A stretch of 64,000 nt of DNA from an uncultured bacterium (GTDB lineage Bacteria > Margulisbacteria > Marinamargulisbacteria > SXXA01): positions 1-64,000 of the forward strand of contig CAIPHK010000004.1 in assembly GCA_903864835.1 (NCBI GenBank), written 5' to 3'. Of the stretch, positions 44,280-53,020 are shown piece by piece. Under the pieces are notes generated by a model. The model was not told the origin of the DNA and searched no databases. It saw only the letters and a list, made by a program, of their open reading frames with translations. Position 1 is the stretch's first letter; each line of letters begins with the position of its first letter. The position numbers and the translations under genes were made by a program.

Positions 44280-46441
44280 TCTCACGACAGGCACTGTGCG
44301 CATGGGTAGGGGGCGGCGTGGGGATTTTGGCCACCATTCTGGCGGTCCCCCTCTGTGCGTTTAATTTTGAGCGTGAAGTGGGCGGGTATTATCAGAAATA
44401 TTATAATTGGGATCCGTCTATTTTTGACGATACCCAGTTTCCAAATCCGTATATAGGCGCATTGACCCGCCTTCGGGTAAACGATTATTCAGGCGCGGCG
44501 CGGTGGGCCCGAAATGGGATCCCGAATCCCAACGTCGCACCCTATGCCAACTACATTGCATTTGTCGCAGCCGTGAAGGCGAAAGACCAAAGTCGGATCC
44601 GGCCTCTGGAATCCAAACTTTTGGCCTTGGATAATCCCTTTATGACCCAGTTGGTTGCATTGGAATGGGTGGATTCTGACTTGCTTCGCAAAGATTTTGG
44701 AAGCGCTGAAGAGCGGATTCGGCTGCTGGGAGATGTACCAAAACCGTCCGAAGTTGAGGAGAAACTACTCATTCTGAAGGTTAAAAAAGGGTTAGAATCC
44801 CGGACCGTCATCGATACGGTAACCGCCTATAGGCAGCTACGGGCACGGTACCACGATTCGGATCGATCCGGCGATCTATTGGATACCATGCGCCGCCGGT
44901 TTTCGATTGATTTTCGTCTTGAAGAACTTTTGAATACCCCCGAATTACGCAGCGCGTATTGCATGAACTTATTTGAGGCGCGTCAATATAAAACGTTGAT
45001 TGGTTATGTAGAAATTGCATTTCCACGTCGCTTCGATTTTGGGGTGAATCGGCCGATAGTGTTGCGCCAAGTCGGCATTGCTTATATGGAATTGGGTCAT
45101 ATTGAGAAGGCCCGAGAAACCTTTTTTATATTGTCCCAAATTGCTGGAATTGATCCCCGGATGATGGCAGAAGCGACCACTTTTCATTCCATATTAGTCA
45201 GCGGATCGGGAACACCGTTTTATGACGATAGTTCATCGACTAAAGCCTTGCAGACCGTGGTGAATGACTTGCCGTTGAGTCCGATTGCACCGCGGGCGTT
45301 TTATGCATTAAGCCAATTTTTTTTGAACGAAAACCGGTCGGATGATCTTGCCAAAGTCCTTCGACGGTTTCGGCGATTTTACAATGAGACGGAACCGTAT
45401 TTGCTCAGAATCAGTTGGGAACAACAAATTCATCGAATCAACAAAATCGAGAATTTAGACGTTAAGACATTGGATTCGCGGTTTAAGGTCATTATTGGGA
45501 GTCCGGCGATTTCCCAGTCGATGCTGTCATGGCTTCAATCTCGGTTTCAGTCGTCGCAAAAAGGGGGCTCGGGAGCCCCGTCGATTGTCCAAGGGTTTCG
45601 AACCGTTCCCCTCAGCTACCAAGCGGCATGGGCGTTGAAAGAGTGGGGGAGCATAAATGCGAACGAATCGGCTCAACGGGCCCATCTGAACGATCCGATG
45701 ACTCGAAAATATGACCTTTTGTTTCAAATGGGGTTGGGCGAATTGGCGCTTCGGGAAATCGAGCATCTATCGGTGAATAAAAAGTCAGAAATGGTCAATT
45801 ATAATCATATTCGACTGTTATTAAAGATGAAGCAATTTGGTCGGGGTATTGAACAGGCCCGTTCCGATCTTGGCATGGCAGGGACTGATTTGTATCGAAT
45901 TCCACCGGGATGGATCGATATGCTTTATCCCCAAGTTTATTGGGATGAGATTCAAAAAAATTGTCGAAAGTATGATTTGGATCCGTATTTTGTATTGGCC
46001 ATTCTTCGTGAAGATAGCCGATTTGAATATGGGGATATTCAGACTCGGGATACCTCTCACCTATTTAAAATTAAGTCGACGGTGTTAAAAGACGTCTCCA
46101 TTCGCTTAGGTGATCCATGGACGGATCGCAAGGAGTTTATGACTCCGGATCGGGCCATTCGATATGCGGTATTTTACATTGCGTGGTTGCGGGATAATTT
46201 TGATAATAATTTGTTATACACAATTACGGCGTATGGAACGGGTCCGGAAATGGCTACCCAGCTCATCCGTGGGTCGAAGAATAACAACCATAGCGCGATT
46301 GCTCTGATGAATGCGATCCCTTATCCTGAGACCCGTGCGTACATTCAGAATGTATTGGATTCGTATGTAATCTACTCTCTGATTTACCCCAATAACACGA
46401 TTAAATTTAAACGATGGAAATTACCTGATGAAACTCATTGA
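44276..46441 (+). CDS. Slt70-like protein, transglycosylase motif altered
   Basis: 721 residues, TTG start overlapping the purH TGA. There is a signal peptide or anchor near residues 10-28. The long middle is helical and resembles the superhelical U/L domains of soluble lytic transglycosylases. The C-terminal domain aligns with the SLT domain (YPQVYWDEIQKNC...DPYFVLAILREDSRFE). The family reads QES at the catalytic Glu, here it reads EDS (Glu579, Asp580), and the following GLMQ-type segment is lost (TSHLFKIKST). The enzyme may therefore be inactive or structural. An alternative is that Glu579 has taken over. It is coupled to a MetF-like gene. Confidence 0.7.
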   Translation: MISRQALCAWVGGGVGILATILAVPLCAFNFEREVGGYYQKYYNWDPSIFDDTQFPNPYIGALTRLRVNDYSGAARWARNGIPNPNVAPYANYIAFVAAVKAKDQSRIRPLESKLLALDNPFMTQLVALEWVDSDLLRKDFGSAEERIRLLGDVPKPSEVEEKLLILKVKKGLESRTVIDTVTAYRQLRARYHDSDRSGDLLDTMRRRFSIDFRLEELLNTPELRSAYCMNLFEARQYKTLIGYVEIAFPRRFDFGVNRPIVLRQVGIAYMELGHIEKARETFFILSQIAGIDPRMMAEATTFHSILVSGSGTPFYDDSSSTKALQTVVNDLPLSPIAPRAFYALSQFFLNENRSDDLAKVLRRFRRFYNETEPYLLRISWEQQIHRINKIENLDVKTLDSRFKVIIGSPAISQSMLSWLQSRFQSSQKGGSGAPSIVQGFRTVPLSYQAAWALKEWGSINANESAQRAHLNDPMTRKYDLLFQMGLGELALREIEHLSVNKKSEMVNYNHIRLLLKMKQFGRGIEQARSDLGMAGTDLYRIPPGWIDMLYPQVYWDEIQKNCRKYDLDPYFVLAILREDSRFEYGDIQTRDTSHLFKIKSTVLKDVSIRLGDPWTDRKEFMTPDRAIRYAVFYIAWLRDNFDNNLLYTITAYGTGPEMATQLIRGSKNNNHSAIALMNAIPYPETRAYIQNVLDSYVIYSLIYPNNTIKFKRWKLPDETH

Positions 46442-47174
46442 ACTGGTTCCCCGATCGTTATCGGAGATTCGAGACCAAGCACTCGCATTATTGAAAGAGT
46501 TCCCCTTGTTGGATGGGGTTAATATTCCCGATGTCGTTCGGTTGCCTCATCGAAGCCATGAGGTGGCGTTAGATCTGGCGGCAAACGGGATTTTGGCTGT
46601 CCCTCATATACGATGTATTGATCGGCCACTCGAGGACACTGTTGCATTGGCGCAGCGGTTATTCGATGGCGGGGTGAAGCATATGTTGGTGGTGTCAGGG
46701 GATCGTCCAAAAAACGGAGATTCTGTCCACGACGTGAGTCCGATTGACGCTATTCGTCGGATTAAATCAGAAGTTCCCGCGATGACCGTGTATGCAGGAA
46801 TTGACCCGTATCGGTCTAATCTTAAGACGGAGGTCGCCTATATTCGGGCAAAACAGGCGGCTGGCGTGGATGGATTTTTTAGCCAACCCTTTTTTGATGT
46901 TCGCTTGGCGGCATTTTTTGAACACCTGCTTAACGGCGCTCCCTTGTTTATCGGAATTTCTCCGGTGATTTCCGAGGCCTCAAAAACCTATTGGGAAACG
47001 GTGAATCATGTCGTGTTCGCGCCGGATTTTGAGCTGACGATGGACCATAATGCAATGGTGGCCGCGAGATTGATTCAATTTGCAGATCAACGGAATCAAC
47101 ACGTCTATTTGATGCCGATTAAAGCGGATCCCGTGGTGTATTTGAGGGCAATGTTGCGACATCCCCAATCGTAA
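46428..47174 (+). CDS. Methylenetetrahydrofolate reductase-like protein
   Basis: 248 residues with a TIM-barrel pattern of the MetF family: VPHIRCIDRPLEDT (counterpart of the H-T-C-x-x strand), MLVVSGDRPKNG (flavin-binding RGD-like strand) and GVDGFFSQPFFD. It is shorter than MetF (about 290), so it may be a relative rather than methionine-pathway MetF. The family reduces methylene-THF to methyl-THF with FAD. It overlaps the Slt-like gene by 14 bases and ends the operon. Confidence 0.65.
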   Translation: MKLIELVPRSLSEIRDQALALLKEFPLLDGVNIPDVVRLPHRSHEVALDLAANGILAVPHIRCIDRPLEDTVALAQRLFDGGVKHMLVVSGDRPKNGDSVHDVSPIDAIRRIKSEVPAMTVYAGIDPYRSNLKTEVAYIRAKQAAGVDGFFSQPFFDVRLAAFFEHLLNGAPLFIGISPVISEASKTYWETVNHVVFAPDFELTMDHNAMVAARLIQFADQRNQHVYLMPIKADPVVYLRAMLRHPQS

Positions 47175-47295
47175 CGGTTTTTGGATTACCTGGTGTAAGT
47201 CCCGCACGATCCCCACGTTTATTTTGATTTAAAATGGGAATTCGAAGTGGACGCAGGGAAGATATCTTTTAGATTGCTGTACCCGTATTTATATG

Positions 47296-47309
47296 GGCCC
47301 TGCTGACGC
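47296..47309 (+). repeat. 14-bp direct repeat, left copy (partner at 48999-49012)
   Basis: GGCCCTGCTGACGC occurs here and at 48999-49012, flanking the block with the small peptide, desaturase fragment and broken CFA gene. It could mark the edges of an inserted or rearranged block; a match of this length can also arise by chance in 64 kb. Confidence 0.5.
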
Positions 47310-47373
47310 AGGTCAAAAAACGAAATAAACAATTATCGCTTGTATAGCGTTTGATCTTCATCCAGGGGAGATT

Positions 47374-47520
47374 ATGGGTGTGGCTAAAACTGATCTTCAA
47401 AGCGTGCCTGGCCCGGATTCCATACCCTGCATTTTAGAATTTGACGAAGAAAATATCCAATCGTTAACTGCCGCTCCCTCATATCAGCCCCAAATTGAGA
47501 CGCCAGTAGGATGTTGTTAA
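47374..47520 (+). CDS. Putative 48-residue peptide with Gly-Cys-Cys C-terminus
   Basis: An ATG preceded by GGGGAG opens a 48-codon frame ending PQIETPVGCC. A leader-like acidic middle (IPCILEFDEENIQS) is followed by a polar, Pro/Thr-rich end with two final cysteines. The organisation is reminiscent of precursors of modified peptides, but no modification enzyme is near, and the frame may be chance. It overlaps the desaturase fragment's 3' end on the other strand. Confidence 0.35.
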   Translation: MGVAKTDLQSVPGPDSIPCILEFDEENIQSLTAAPSYQPQIETPVGCC

Positions 47521-47916
47521 CCTGTCGCAAGTAGTAACCGGATCCAATCTTCGGTTGTTGGTGTGGCGGTGGTGCGCATCATGAGCAAACTTCCATGAAA
47601 AAAAAGGATACGCCGCAGGCAGAATTGCCAGATGCCCTACCCAGACGTTAGCCCATCGACTCTTAAAAAATGAATAATGCGCGCAATCATGTGAGACGAA
47701 AAAGAATGAGGCAAACGCTGTCCCAAGAACGATCCACGAGATCGGGTAAAATCCCGTCCACCCGTTCTGCCACACTACCAACGAAAATCCTGCTCCCAGG
47801 ATCGCAATACCTAAAAGCGCAAAGATATAAAGTGTTGCGACGAATGAATTTGCTTGAAAAAATCGCTTGGGGATAAGCTTTAATACAGCGTCTAGCGACT
47901 GTTCTTCAGTTTGCAT
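47479..47916 (-). pseudogene. Truncated fatty-acid desaturase (N-terminal third)
   Basis: 145 residues open. Two membrane spans precede the first histidine box HDCAH (about 78-82 of the typical order) and the second box HDAHHRHTN. After RRLDP the similarity stops and the frame ends at TAG/TAA-type stop in unrelated sequence. The third histidine box and about two thirds of a normal desaturase (350 residues) are missing, so the protein cannot be active. It stands divergent from the broken CFA-type gene. Confidence 0.75.
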
Positions 47917-48048
47917 GCGGTGAATCTCCGTATATTTTTTGGGTTCCGGTACCGAAGCCGTATATTATTCTGGCCTTACTGGCTTGACGATAAAATTGTA
48001 AAATGGATAGTTTCGCCCATACTCAGAATTTTAACAACGGAGAAAAGA

Positions 48049-49016
48049 ATGAACCTGCTACAGCTGTTACCCAACTCCATTCTGGTTTTTGAGATGCATC
48101 GCCGGTATCGACGCCGTATCAATCAGGAATCCCAAAGGCCCCCGGGATATTTTGACGAATACGTGAATCGCCTTAAGCGAAGTCCTCTCGCTATAGAAAC
48201 CGATGCGGCAAACGAACAACACTATGAAATTCCCGCCGAGTTTTACAGCTATTGTCTGGGTCCTAAAAAGAAATACAGTGGCTGCTACTTTAAAAACGAT
48301 GATGACAGTTTGGAAACTGCAGAAGAAGCGATGCTAACGCTTTACTGTCAACGGGGCCAATTTTCGGACGGACAATCCGTTCTTGAGCTTGGATGTGGAT
48401 GGGGATCCCTGACTCTTTTTATGGCAAAAAAATACCCAAATTCGTCGTTTACAGCCATTTCAAACTCTCATTCTCAAAAAAAGTATATAATGGATTAAAA
48501 CTCGATCAAACGTATGATCGTATCGTCAGTATCGAAATGTTCGAGCATATCCGAAATTATGATCTATTATTTTTCCGACTATCGAACTGGCTAAAGGACG
48601 ACGGACTTTGCTTTATTCATGTTTTTGGGCACGTCCAATATCCTTACACCTTCGATGTTGATGCAACCAATAAACAAGCATCGTCATGGACCGCCCGCAA
48701 TTTTTTCACCGGTGGGCAGATGCCATCAAAGGACTTGTTTTCTAAATTTGATACCCATTTACAAATCACACAGACTTGGGAAGTAGACGGGCGTCATTAC
48801 GAAAAAACATCACGGGCTTGGCTCGAAAATCTGACGCGAAACAAAGACCAAGTGATTCGTCTTTTCGATTCAAGCGCATCGGGAAAAGGTAAAGAAATAT
48901 TTGCGCAATGGCGTATTTTCTACCTGGCCATTGCCGAACTTTTTGGGTTTCGAAACGGTACAGAATGGCAGGTGTATCATTACCTATTGAAAAAGAGAGG
49001 CCCTGCTGACGCCTAA
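48049..49016 (+). pseudogene. Frameshifted cyclopropane-fatty-acid-synthase-like methyltransferase
   Basis: The reading frame from ATG 48049 (site CGGAGA) gives a CFA-type methyltransferase with FYxxCLG, KYSGCYF and the SAM motif VLELGCGWGSLTL. It shifts phase at about 48485-48497 and stops. The rest follows in another frame with DRIVSIEMFEHIRNYDLLF, HVFGHVQYPYTF, FFTGGQMPS and WLENL, ending at 49016. Between the halves about 20-30 residues (the usual VITCDMNDF region) are lost. This is a pseudogene by deletion plus frameshift. These enzymes add methyl or cyclopropane groups to lipids. Confidence 0.85.
48999..49012 (+). repeat. 14-bp direct repeat, right copy
   Basis: Identical to 47296-47309 and lying at the very end of the CFA-like reading frame, directly before the ilvA stop codon. 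Confidence 0.5.
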
Positions 49017-50515
49017 ACCAAAAACAACCGATAGACCGGGTTATCCGTTTCATCGCGAAATGGATACCCAATGGTGTCCAGTCGGGCAATAAACTCAGCG
49101 TAATCGGACTCTTGTATTTGTATTCCCGCAAGGACGCGCCCAAAATCCGCACCGTGATTGCGATAATGGAACAGCGAAATATTTCTTTGATTGCCTATTT
49201 TATTTAAAAAATTCATCAGTGCGCCGGGACGTTCCGGAAATTCAAAATGAAATAGCCGCTCGTCAGTCACGGGTTTTCGTCCGCCAACCATGTGTCGAAT
49301 ATGGAGTTTTGCAATTTCGTTTTCGGAGAGGTCTTCAACCTTAAATCCTTGATCAACCAGTGCCTGAATGACTGCAGGTCGTTCGTGTTCGTGGGTTTCG
49401 ATCCCCACAAACACCACGGCATGGGTAGGATCATTATAGCGATAGTTAAACTCGGTAATCCCCCGAGAGCCCAACGTTTTACAGAACGTTTTAAAGCTGC
49501 CGGATTGCTCTGGAATCGTTACCGCCAATAGGGCTTCCCGACCTTCTCCAATTTCGGCCCGTTCCGAGATATGTTGTAGTCGGTGAAAATTAATATTGGC
49601 GCCACTGACGATGGCCACCAAATGCTGATCCCGGGTTCCGTGGGTCTGAACATAGCGTTTTAGGCCGGCTAACGCCAATGCACCGGCGGGTTCGGCGATG
49701 GCCCGGGTGTCTTCAAAGATATCTTGAATGGCGGCACATACTTCATCGGTGGAGACAGTGATAACGTCGTCAACGCATGTTTGGGCGATGCGGAAGGGTT
49801 CTTCACCGACCTGTTTGACGGCGACGCCATCAACAAAGATCCCAACCTCGGGAAGGATGATTCGTTCGTTGGCTTTCATGGCTTCGTACAAACAAGCGGC
49901 GTCGATCGGCTCGACCCCAATAATCTTGATCTTAGGGTTAACGTATTTAACGTAGGCAGCGATCCCCGCGATGAGGCCGCCACCCCCCACCGGTACAAAG
50001 ATGGCGTCGATATGGCGGGTTTGCCGCAATAATTCCATGCCTACCGTCCCCTGACCGGCGATGACATCGGGGTCATCATAGGGATGTACAAATGTATATC
50101 CTTTTTCGGTCGCCAATTGCACGGCAAATTCATACGCTTCATTGTAGGTATTCCCATGAAGAATCGTTTTAGCCCCATAGTTTTGGACCGATTTTACTTT
50201 AATGCCAGGCGTGGTTTTCGGCATGACAATCACGGCATGAATTCCCAATCGTTGGGCCGATAGTGCGACCCCTTGGGCATGATTTCCGGCCGAGGCCGCG
50301 ATGACTCCCATGGCCAGTTGAGCGGGGGTCAGGCTCATCATTTTGTTATAGGCGCCCCGAATTTTAAACGAAAAAATAGGTTGCAAATCTTCACGCTTGA
50401 GATACACCGTATTGCCTAACTTTGTGGACAGTTGGCGGGCGGTATCCAGCGGTGTTTCTTTGGCCACGTCGTAGACATGGGATTGAAGAATGCGTCGAAT
50501 ATACGATTTAGGCAT
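49013..50515 (-). CDS. ilvA: Threonine ammonia-lyase (biosynthetic)
   Basis: IlvA converts threonine to 2-oxobutanoate, the first step of isoleucine synthesis. The PLP lysine is in SFKIRGAYN (Lys51), the phosphate loop is VPVGGGGLIAGI near 184, and SAGNHAQGVA is present. The 500-residue length with two C-terminal ACT-like regions (EQSGSFKTFCKTLG, ERPGALMNFLNKIG) is the allosteric, isoleucine-inhibited form. Its TAG overlaps the broken CFA gene's end on the opposite strand. The upstream side (50516-50644) holds its promoter and that of the antitoxin; I see no T-box or attenuator. Confidence 0.94.
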   Translation of the reverse strand: MPKSYIRRILQSHVYDVAKETPLDTARQLSTKLGNTVYLKREDLQPIFSFKIRGAYNKMMSLTPAQLAMGVIAASAGNHAQGVALSAQRLGIHAVIVMPKTTPGIKVKSVQNYGAKTILHGNTYNEAYEFAVQLATEKGYTFVHPYDDPDVIAGQGTVGMELLRQTRHIDAIFVPVGGGGLIAGIAAYVKYVNPKIKIIGVEPIDAACLYEAMKANERIILPEVGIFVDGVAVKQVGEEPFRIAQTCVDDVITVSTDEVCAAIQDIFEDTRAIAEPAGALALAGLKRYVQTHGTRDQHLVAIVSGANINFHRLQHISERAEIGEGREALLAVTIPEQSGSFKTFCKTLGSRGITEFNYRYNDPTHAVVFVGIETHEHERPAVIQALVDQGFKVEDLSENEIAKLHIRHMVGGRKPVTDERLFHFEFPERPGALMNFLNKIGNQRNISLFHYRNHGADFGRVLAGIQIQESDYAEFIARLDTIGYPFRDETDNPVYRLFLV

Positions 50516-50644
50516 CGCTTAGTTATAGCATTTTGATTGGTTTCACTCCACGTCGGGATCGCCACTTTACTTATCTCCCAGGGTCAAAATATACTAAATG
50601 ACCTTGTCTTTTATTGTTTCGATAACCCCAAAGGATAAATTTTA

Positions 50645-50854
50645 ATGAAAAAGTCAGCTTCAAAAATTCAGATCATTGGTGAAAATAAGAAGACAAAACA
50701 GGTGATCGTAATGATTCCTGTCAATTTCCTTCCCGAACTAGAAGAGTTATTCAACGATGATGCAATTGATTACCAAATTGCACAAAAAAGAAAGAATGAT
50801 CCCAATAGAGAATTGGTATCCTTAGGTCAGGTTAAAAACGAACTTGGATTGTAA
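50645..50854 (+). CDS. Antitoxin-like protein of a RelBE-type pair
   Basis: 69 residues, lysine-rich at the start (MKKSASKIQIIGENKKTKQ) and acidic in the middle, ending LGQVKNELGL. Size, charge pattern and the tight link to the RelE-like gene downstream suggest the antitoxin. I recognise no precise family. Its 3' end overlaps the likely TTG start of the toxin gene by 11 bases. Confidence 0.6.
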   Translation: MKKSASKIQIIGENKKTKQVIVMIPVNFLPELEELFNDDAIDYQIAQKRKNDPNRELVSLGQVKNELGL

Positions 50855-51094
50855 GCTCCAGTTCGACAAAAAGCGATTAAAGACCTCCAAACTCTTGGGA
50901 AAGATGTCGCGAAACGGATTCTGTCGAAAATTGAATTTGATTTGGTAAATAAACCGGGTGCCGATAAACGACTAAAAGGAGATAAATCCGAATTTTATTC
51001 ATATCGGATTGGATCATGTCGAGTCATTTACGAATTTTCTGACAATGTGATTGTGGTGTACAAAATTTCCCATCGAAAAAACGCCTACGATTAA
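50844..51094 (+). pseudogene. RelE/ParE-family toxin with a frameshift
   Basis: From TTG 50844 the frame reads LDCKLQFDKK and then leaves the family pattern. A one-base step back at CAAAAAG (50867-50873) gives AIKDLQTLGKDVAKRILSKI...RVIYEFSDNVIVVYKISHRKN, the full RelE-type core ending at TAA 51092-51094. Either a base was lost in the run of five A, or the site acts as a -1 slippery sequence (AAA AAG). Arg and Tyr residues typical of RelE nuclease centres are in the restored C-terminal part. Without the shift the module makes antitoxin but no toxin. Confidence 0.7.
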
Positions 51095-51102
51095 GGGCCC
51101 TC

Positions 51103-51813
51103 TTAATTGTTGGGTGTCGGTAGCGCCAATGTTTGTCCGTGGAGTTTCAGCCATTGAACGGCCGCGTGATAATCCGGGTATATGGATTTTACCAATTTCC
51201 AAAATGACCGCGAATGATCCATATGCACCAAATGGCATAATTCGTGAACGACCACGTAGTCAATCACCGATAACGGGGCCATAATCAACGTCCATCGAAT
51301 TGAAATGGTGCCGGTTGTTGTGCAACTTCCCCATCGGGTTTTGGCACTACTGAGCCTTAGTTTGGTATGTTGATGGCCGATTCGGGGTTCGTAGAGGGAG
51401 AGTCTGTCCAAAAAAATATCGGCGGCCCGGGCTTTGTACCAGCGATCAAGTTTTCGATGGATTGCCTCGGCTGAGCCGTCGGGAATAAGGATCGTGGATT
51501 CTTTCATCCGTAACGTGGACTCGGTTCCGGCGATTAATTCGTAGGGGCGGCCCAAATAATGAATTATATCTCCCGGCGCATAGTTTAGGACTGGTGTCTG
51601 CGCTATTTTAACCGTGTTGGCGGCAATTCGTTTTTGGACCCAGACTTCGCTTCGTTTAACAAATGCGATGACGGATGAGGTGGAGGCAAAGTAGGGGGCC
51701 AATACCACAATTCGATTGTCCGACTTCACGCTGAGCGCAACGGTACGCCGTGTGGACCGACGAATTAATGTGAATCTCAGCGATTCAAGCTGAATTTCAG
51801 CTTTTTTTTCCAA
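51103..51813 (-). CDS. YgjP-like metallopeptidase (M48/DUF45 type)
   Basis: About 237 residues from the TTG at 51813, chosen because the upstream frame is shadow of rpe. The zinc motif [12 protein letters not shown] (HExxH-type HELCH plus a third His) stands near the C-terminus, preceded by the RWGSC motif of the YgjP family. Such small soluble proteins are thought to be metal peptidases; substrate unknown. It overlaps the rpe 3' end by 17 bases. Confidence 0.8.
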   Translation of the reverse strand: MEKKAEIQLESLRFTLIRRSTRRTVALSVKSDNRIVVLAPYFASTSSVIAFVKRSEVWVQKRIAANTVKIAQTPVLNYAPGDIIHYLGRPYELIAGTESTLRMKESTILIPDGSAEAIHRKLDRWYKARAADIFLDRLSLYEPRIGHQHTKLRLSSAKTRWGSCTTTGTISIRWTLIMAPLSVIDYVVVHELCHLVHMDHSRSFWKLVKSIYPDYHAAVQWLKLHGQTLALPTPNN

Positions 51814-52471
51814 GTTCGTTGCGAAATTGGGTGATCGTCGCGAGATAATCCGGGTGGCTGAATAGCGCGGACCCTGCAACAAACGTATCCGCTCCGGCAT
51901 CCGCAATTTCACGAATGTTGCTCGGCTTGACTCCACCGTCAATTTCGAGGCGGATATTGCGGCCAGAATCATCAATTATTTTTCGAATTTGTCGGAGTTT
52001 GGTCAACGCAGACGGAATAAAGGACTGTCCGCCAAATCCGGGATTCACCGACATCACCAGAATCATGTCGATCTTATCCAGTACATAATCGAGAACCGAA
52101 ATTGGAGTCGCAGGATTAAACACCAACCCCGCCTTACATCCACAATCTTTGATCAGTTGAAGCGAACGGTCGACGTGCTCACTAGCTTCGGGGTGAAAGG
52201 TAATATAGTTGGCCCCAGCGGCCGCGAATTCGGGAATAATACGATCCACCGGTTTGATCATTAAATGTACATCCAACGGTGCGGTAATCCCATGATTTCG
52301 AAGGGCCTTACACACCACAGGACCAAAGGTTAAGTTGGGAACGTAGTGATTATCCATGACATCAACGTGGACAATGTCTGCGCCCGCCGCCAATACCGCT
52401 TTCACTTCTTCTCCCAAGCGGGCAAAATCAGCGGACAATATTGAGGGGGCAATCCAATTGGGGTGTTTCAT
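51797..52471 (-). CDS. rpe: Ribulose-phosphate 3-epimerase
   Basis: Rpe interconverts ribulose-5-phosphate and xylulose-5-phosphate. The 224-residue TIM barrel has [33 protein letters not shown] (metal His and Asp), [19 protein letters not shown] and LEIDGGV, all conserved. It is followed by the YgjP-like gene and preceded by the BrnTA module. Confidence 0.95.
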   Translation of the reverse strand: MKHPNWIAPSILSADFARLGEEVKAVLAAGADIVHVDVMDNHYVPNLTFGPVVCKALRNHGITAPLDVHLMIKPVDRIIPEFAAAGANYITFHPEASEHVDRSLQLIKDCGCKAGLVFNPATPISVLDYVLDKIDMILVMSVNPGFGGQSFIPSALTKLRQIRKIIDDSGRNIRLEIDGGVKPSNIREIADAGADTFVAGSALFSHPDYLATITQFRNELGKKS

Positions 52472-52477
52472 TGTGGA

Positions 52478-52744
52478 TTATCCCTTTCTGAGTTTTTTTA
52501 GGGGCGCAAGAGTCGGTGATTTTACTTGTTGGCCTAGTTTTTCTGCAATCCATACCTTGATCAGGGATTGCCGGGTGACACCGAGGCGTTGTGATTCTTG
52601 ATCTAAAGATTTGATAACCCATAATGGGAAATCGATATTGACTCGCTTTTGATCTAACAAGGGTTTTCTGAGGGAGGCTAGTTCAAAATGATCTAAAATG
52701 TTTTCTCCGTCATCAAATTTTTTATCTAAATCTTCGGCTTTCAT
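52478..52744 (-). CDS. brnA: BrnA-like antitoxin
   Basis: 88 residues. The C-terminal half RVNIDFPLWVIKSLDQESQRLGVTRQSLIKVWIAEKL is a ribbon-helix-helix-like DNA-binding segment of the BrnA/CopG type. The N-terminal half is acidic, as in toxin-binding tails. It follows brnT with a 23-base overlap, the usual toxin-first order of BrnTA, and should repress the pair's own promoter. Confidence 0.8.
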   Translation of the reverse strand: MKAEDLDKKFDDGENILDHFELASLRKPLLDQKRVNIDFPLWVIKSLDQESQRLGVTRQSLIKVWIAEKLGQQVKSPTLAPLKKLRKG

Positions 52745-52991
52745 ACAGCGCCTCCTCTTCTTTTCGAGCCCGCCTTACGGAAATAATACAAATGTGGTTG
52801 TTTCGATACGTTATAATTGCGGTCCAAATCTTGTCTTCTATCTCTCCGATAACAATAAATCGGGTCTCTGCTTCAAGTTTGGATTTTAATTCAATTAATT
52901 CTGGATCTTCCCATAGCTTTTGAGCCTCCTGAAAGTCGATCCCATGCTTCTTTTGATTGATTTTGTTTTTTTGAGAATCAAACTCGAACAT
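52722..52991 (-). CDS. brnT: BrnT-family toxin
   Basis: 89 residues with the BrnT hallmarks: FEFDSQKNKINQKKHGIDFQEA at the start and ISVRRARKEEEALYE near the end. BrnT is a RelE-like ribonuclease that cuts mRNA and blocks growth. No lesion is visible, so this module should be active, in contrast to the frameshifted RelBE pair 2 kb away. Confidence 0.85.
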   Translation of the reverse strand: MFEFDSQKNKINQKKHGIDFQEAQKLWEDPELIELKSKLEAETRFIVIGEIEDKIWTAIITYRNNHICIISVRRARKEEEALYESRRFR

Positions 52992-53020
52992 ATAAATAAT
53001 ATACCTTATCTATACCAAAT

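Noticed and set aside
48393-49016. Separate complete methyltransferase gene
   Set aside because: It starts inside the SAM motif of the upstream frame and is only the shifted second half of the CFA-like gene.
49293-50032. Plus-strand ORFs opposite ilvA
   Set aside because: They mirror the ilvA codons and have no start signals; ilvA is clearly real.
50516-50644. T-box or leader-peptide attenuator before ilvA
   Set aside because: No T-box sequence, Ile-rich leader or terminator pair is visible in the 129 bases.
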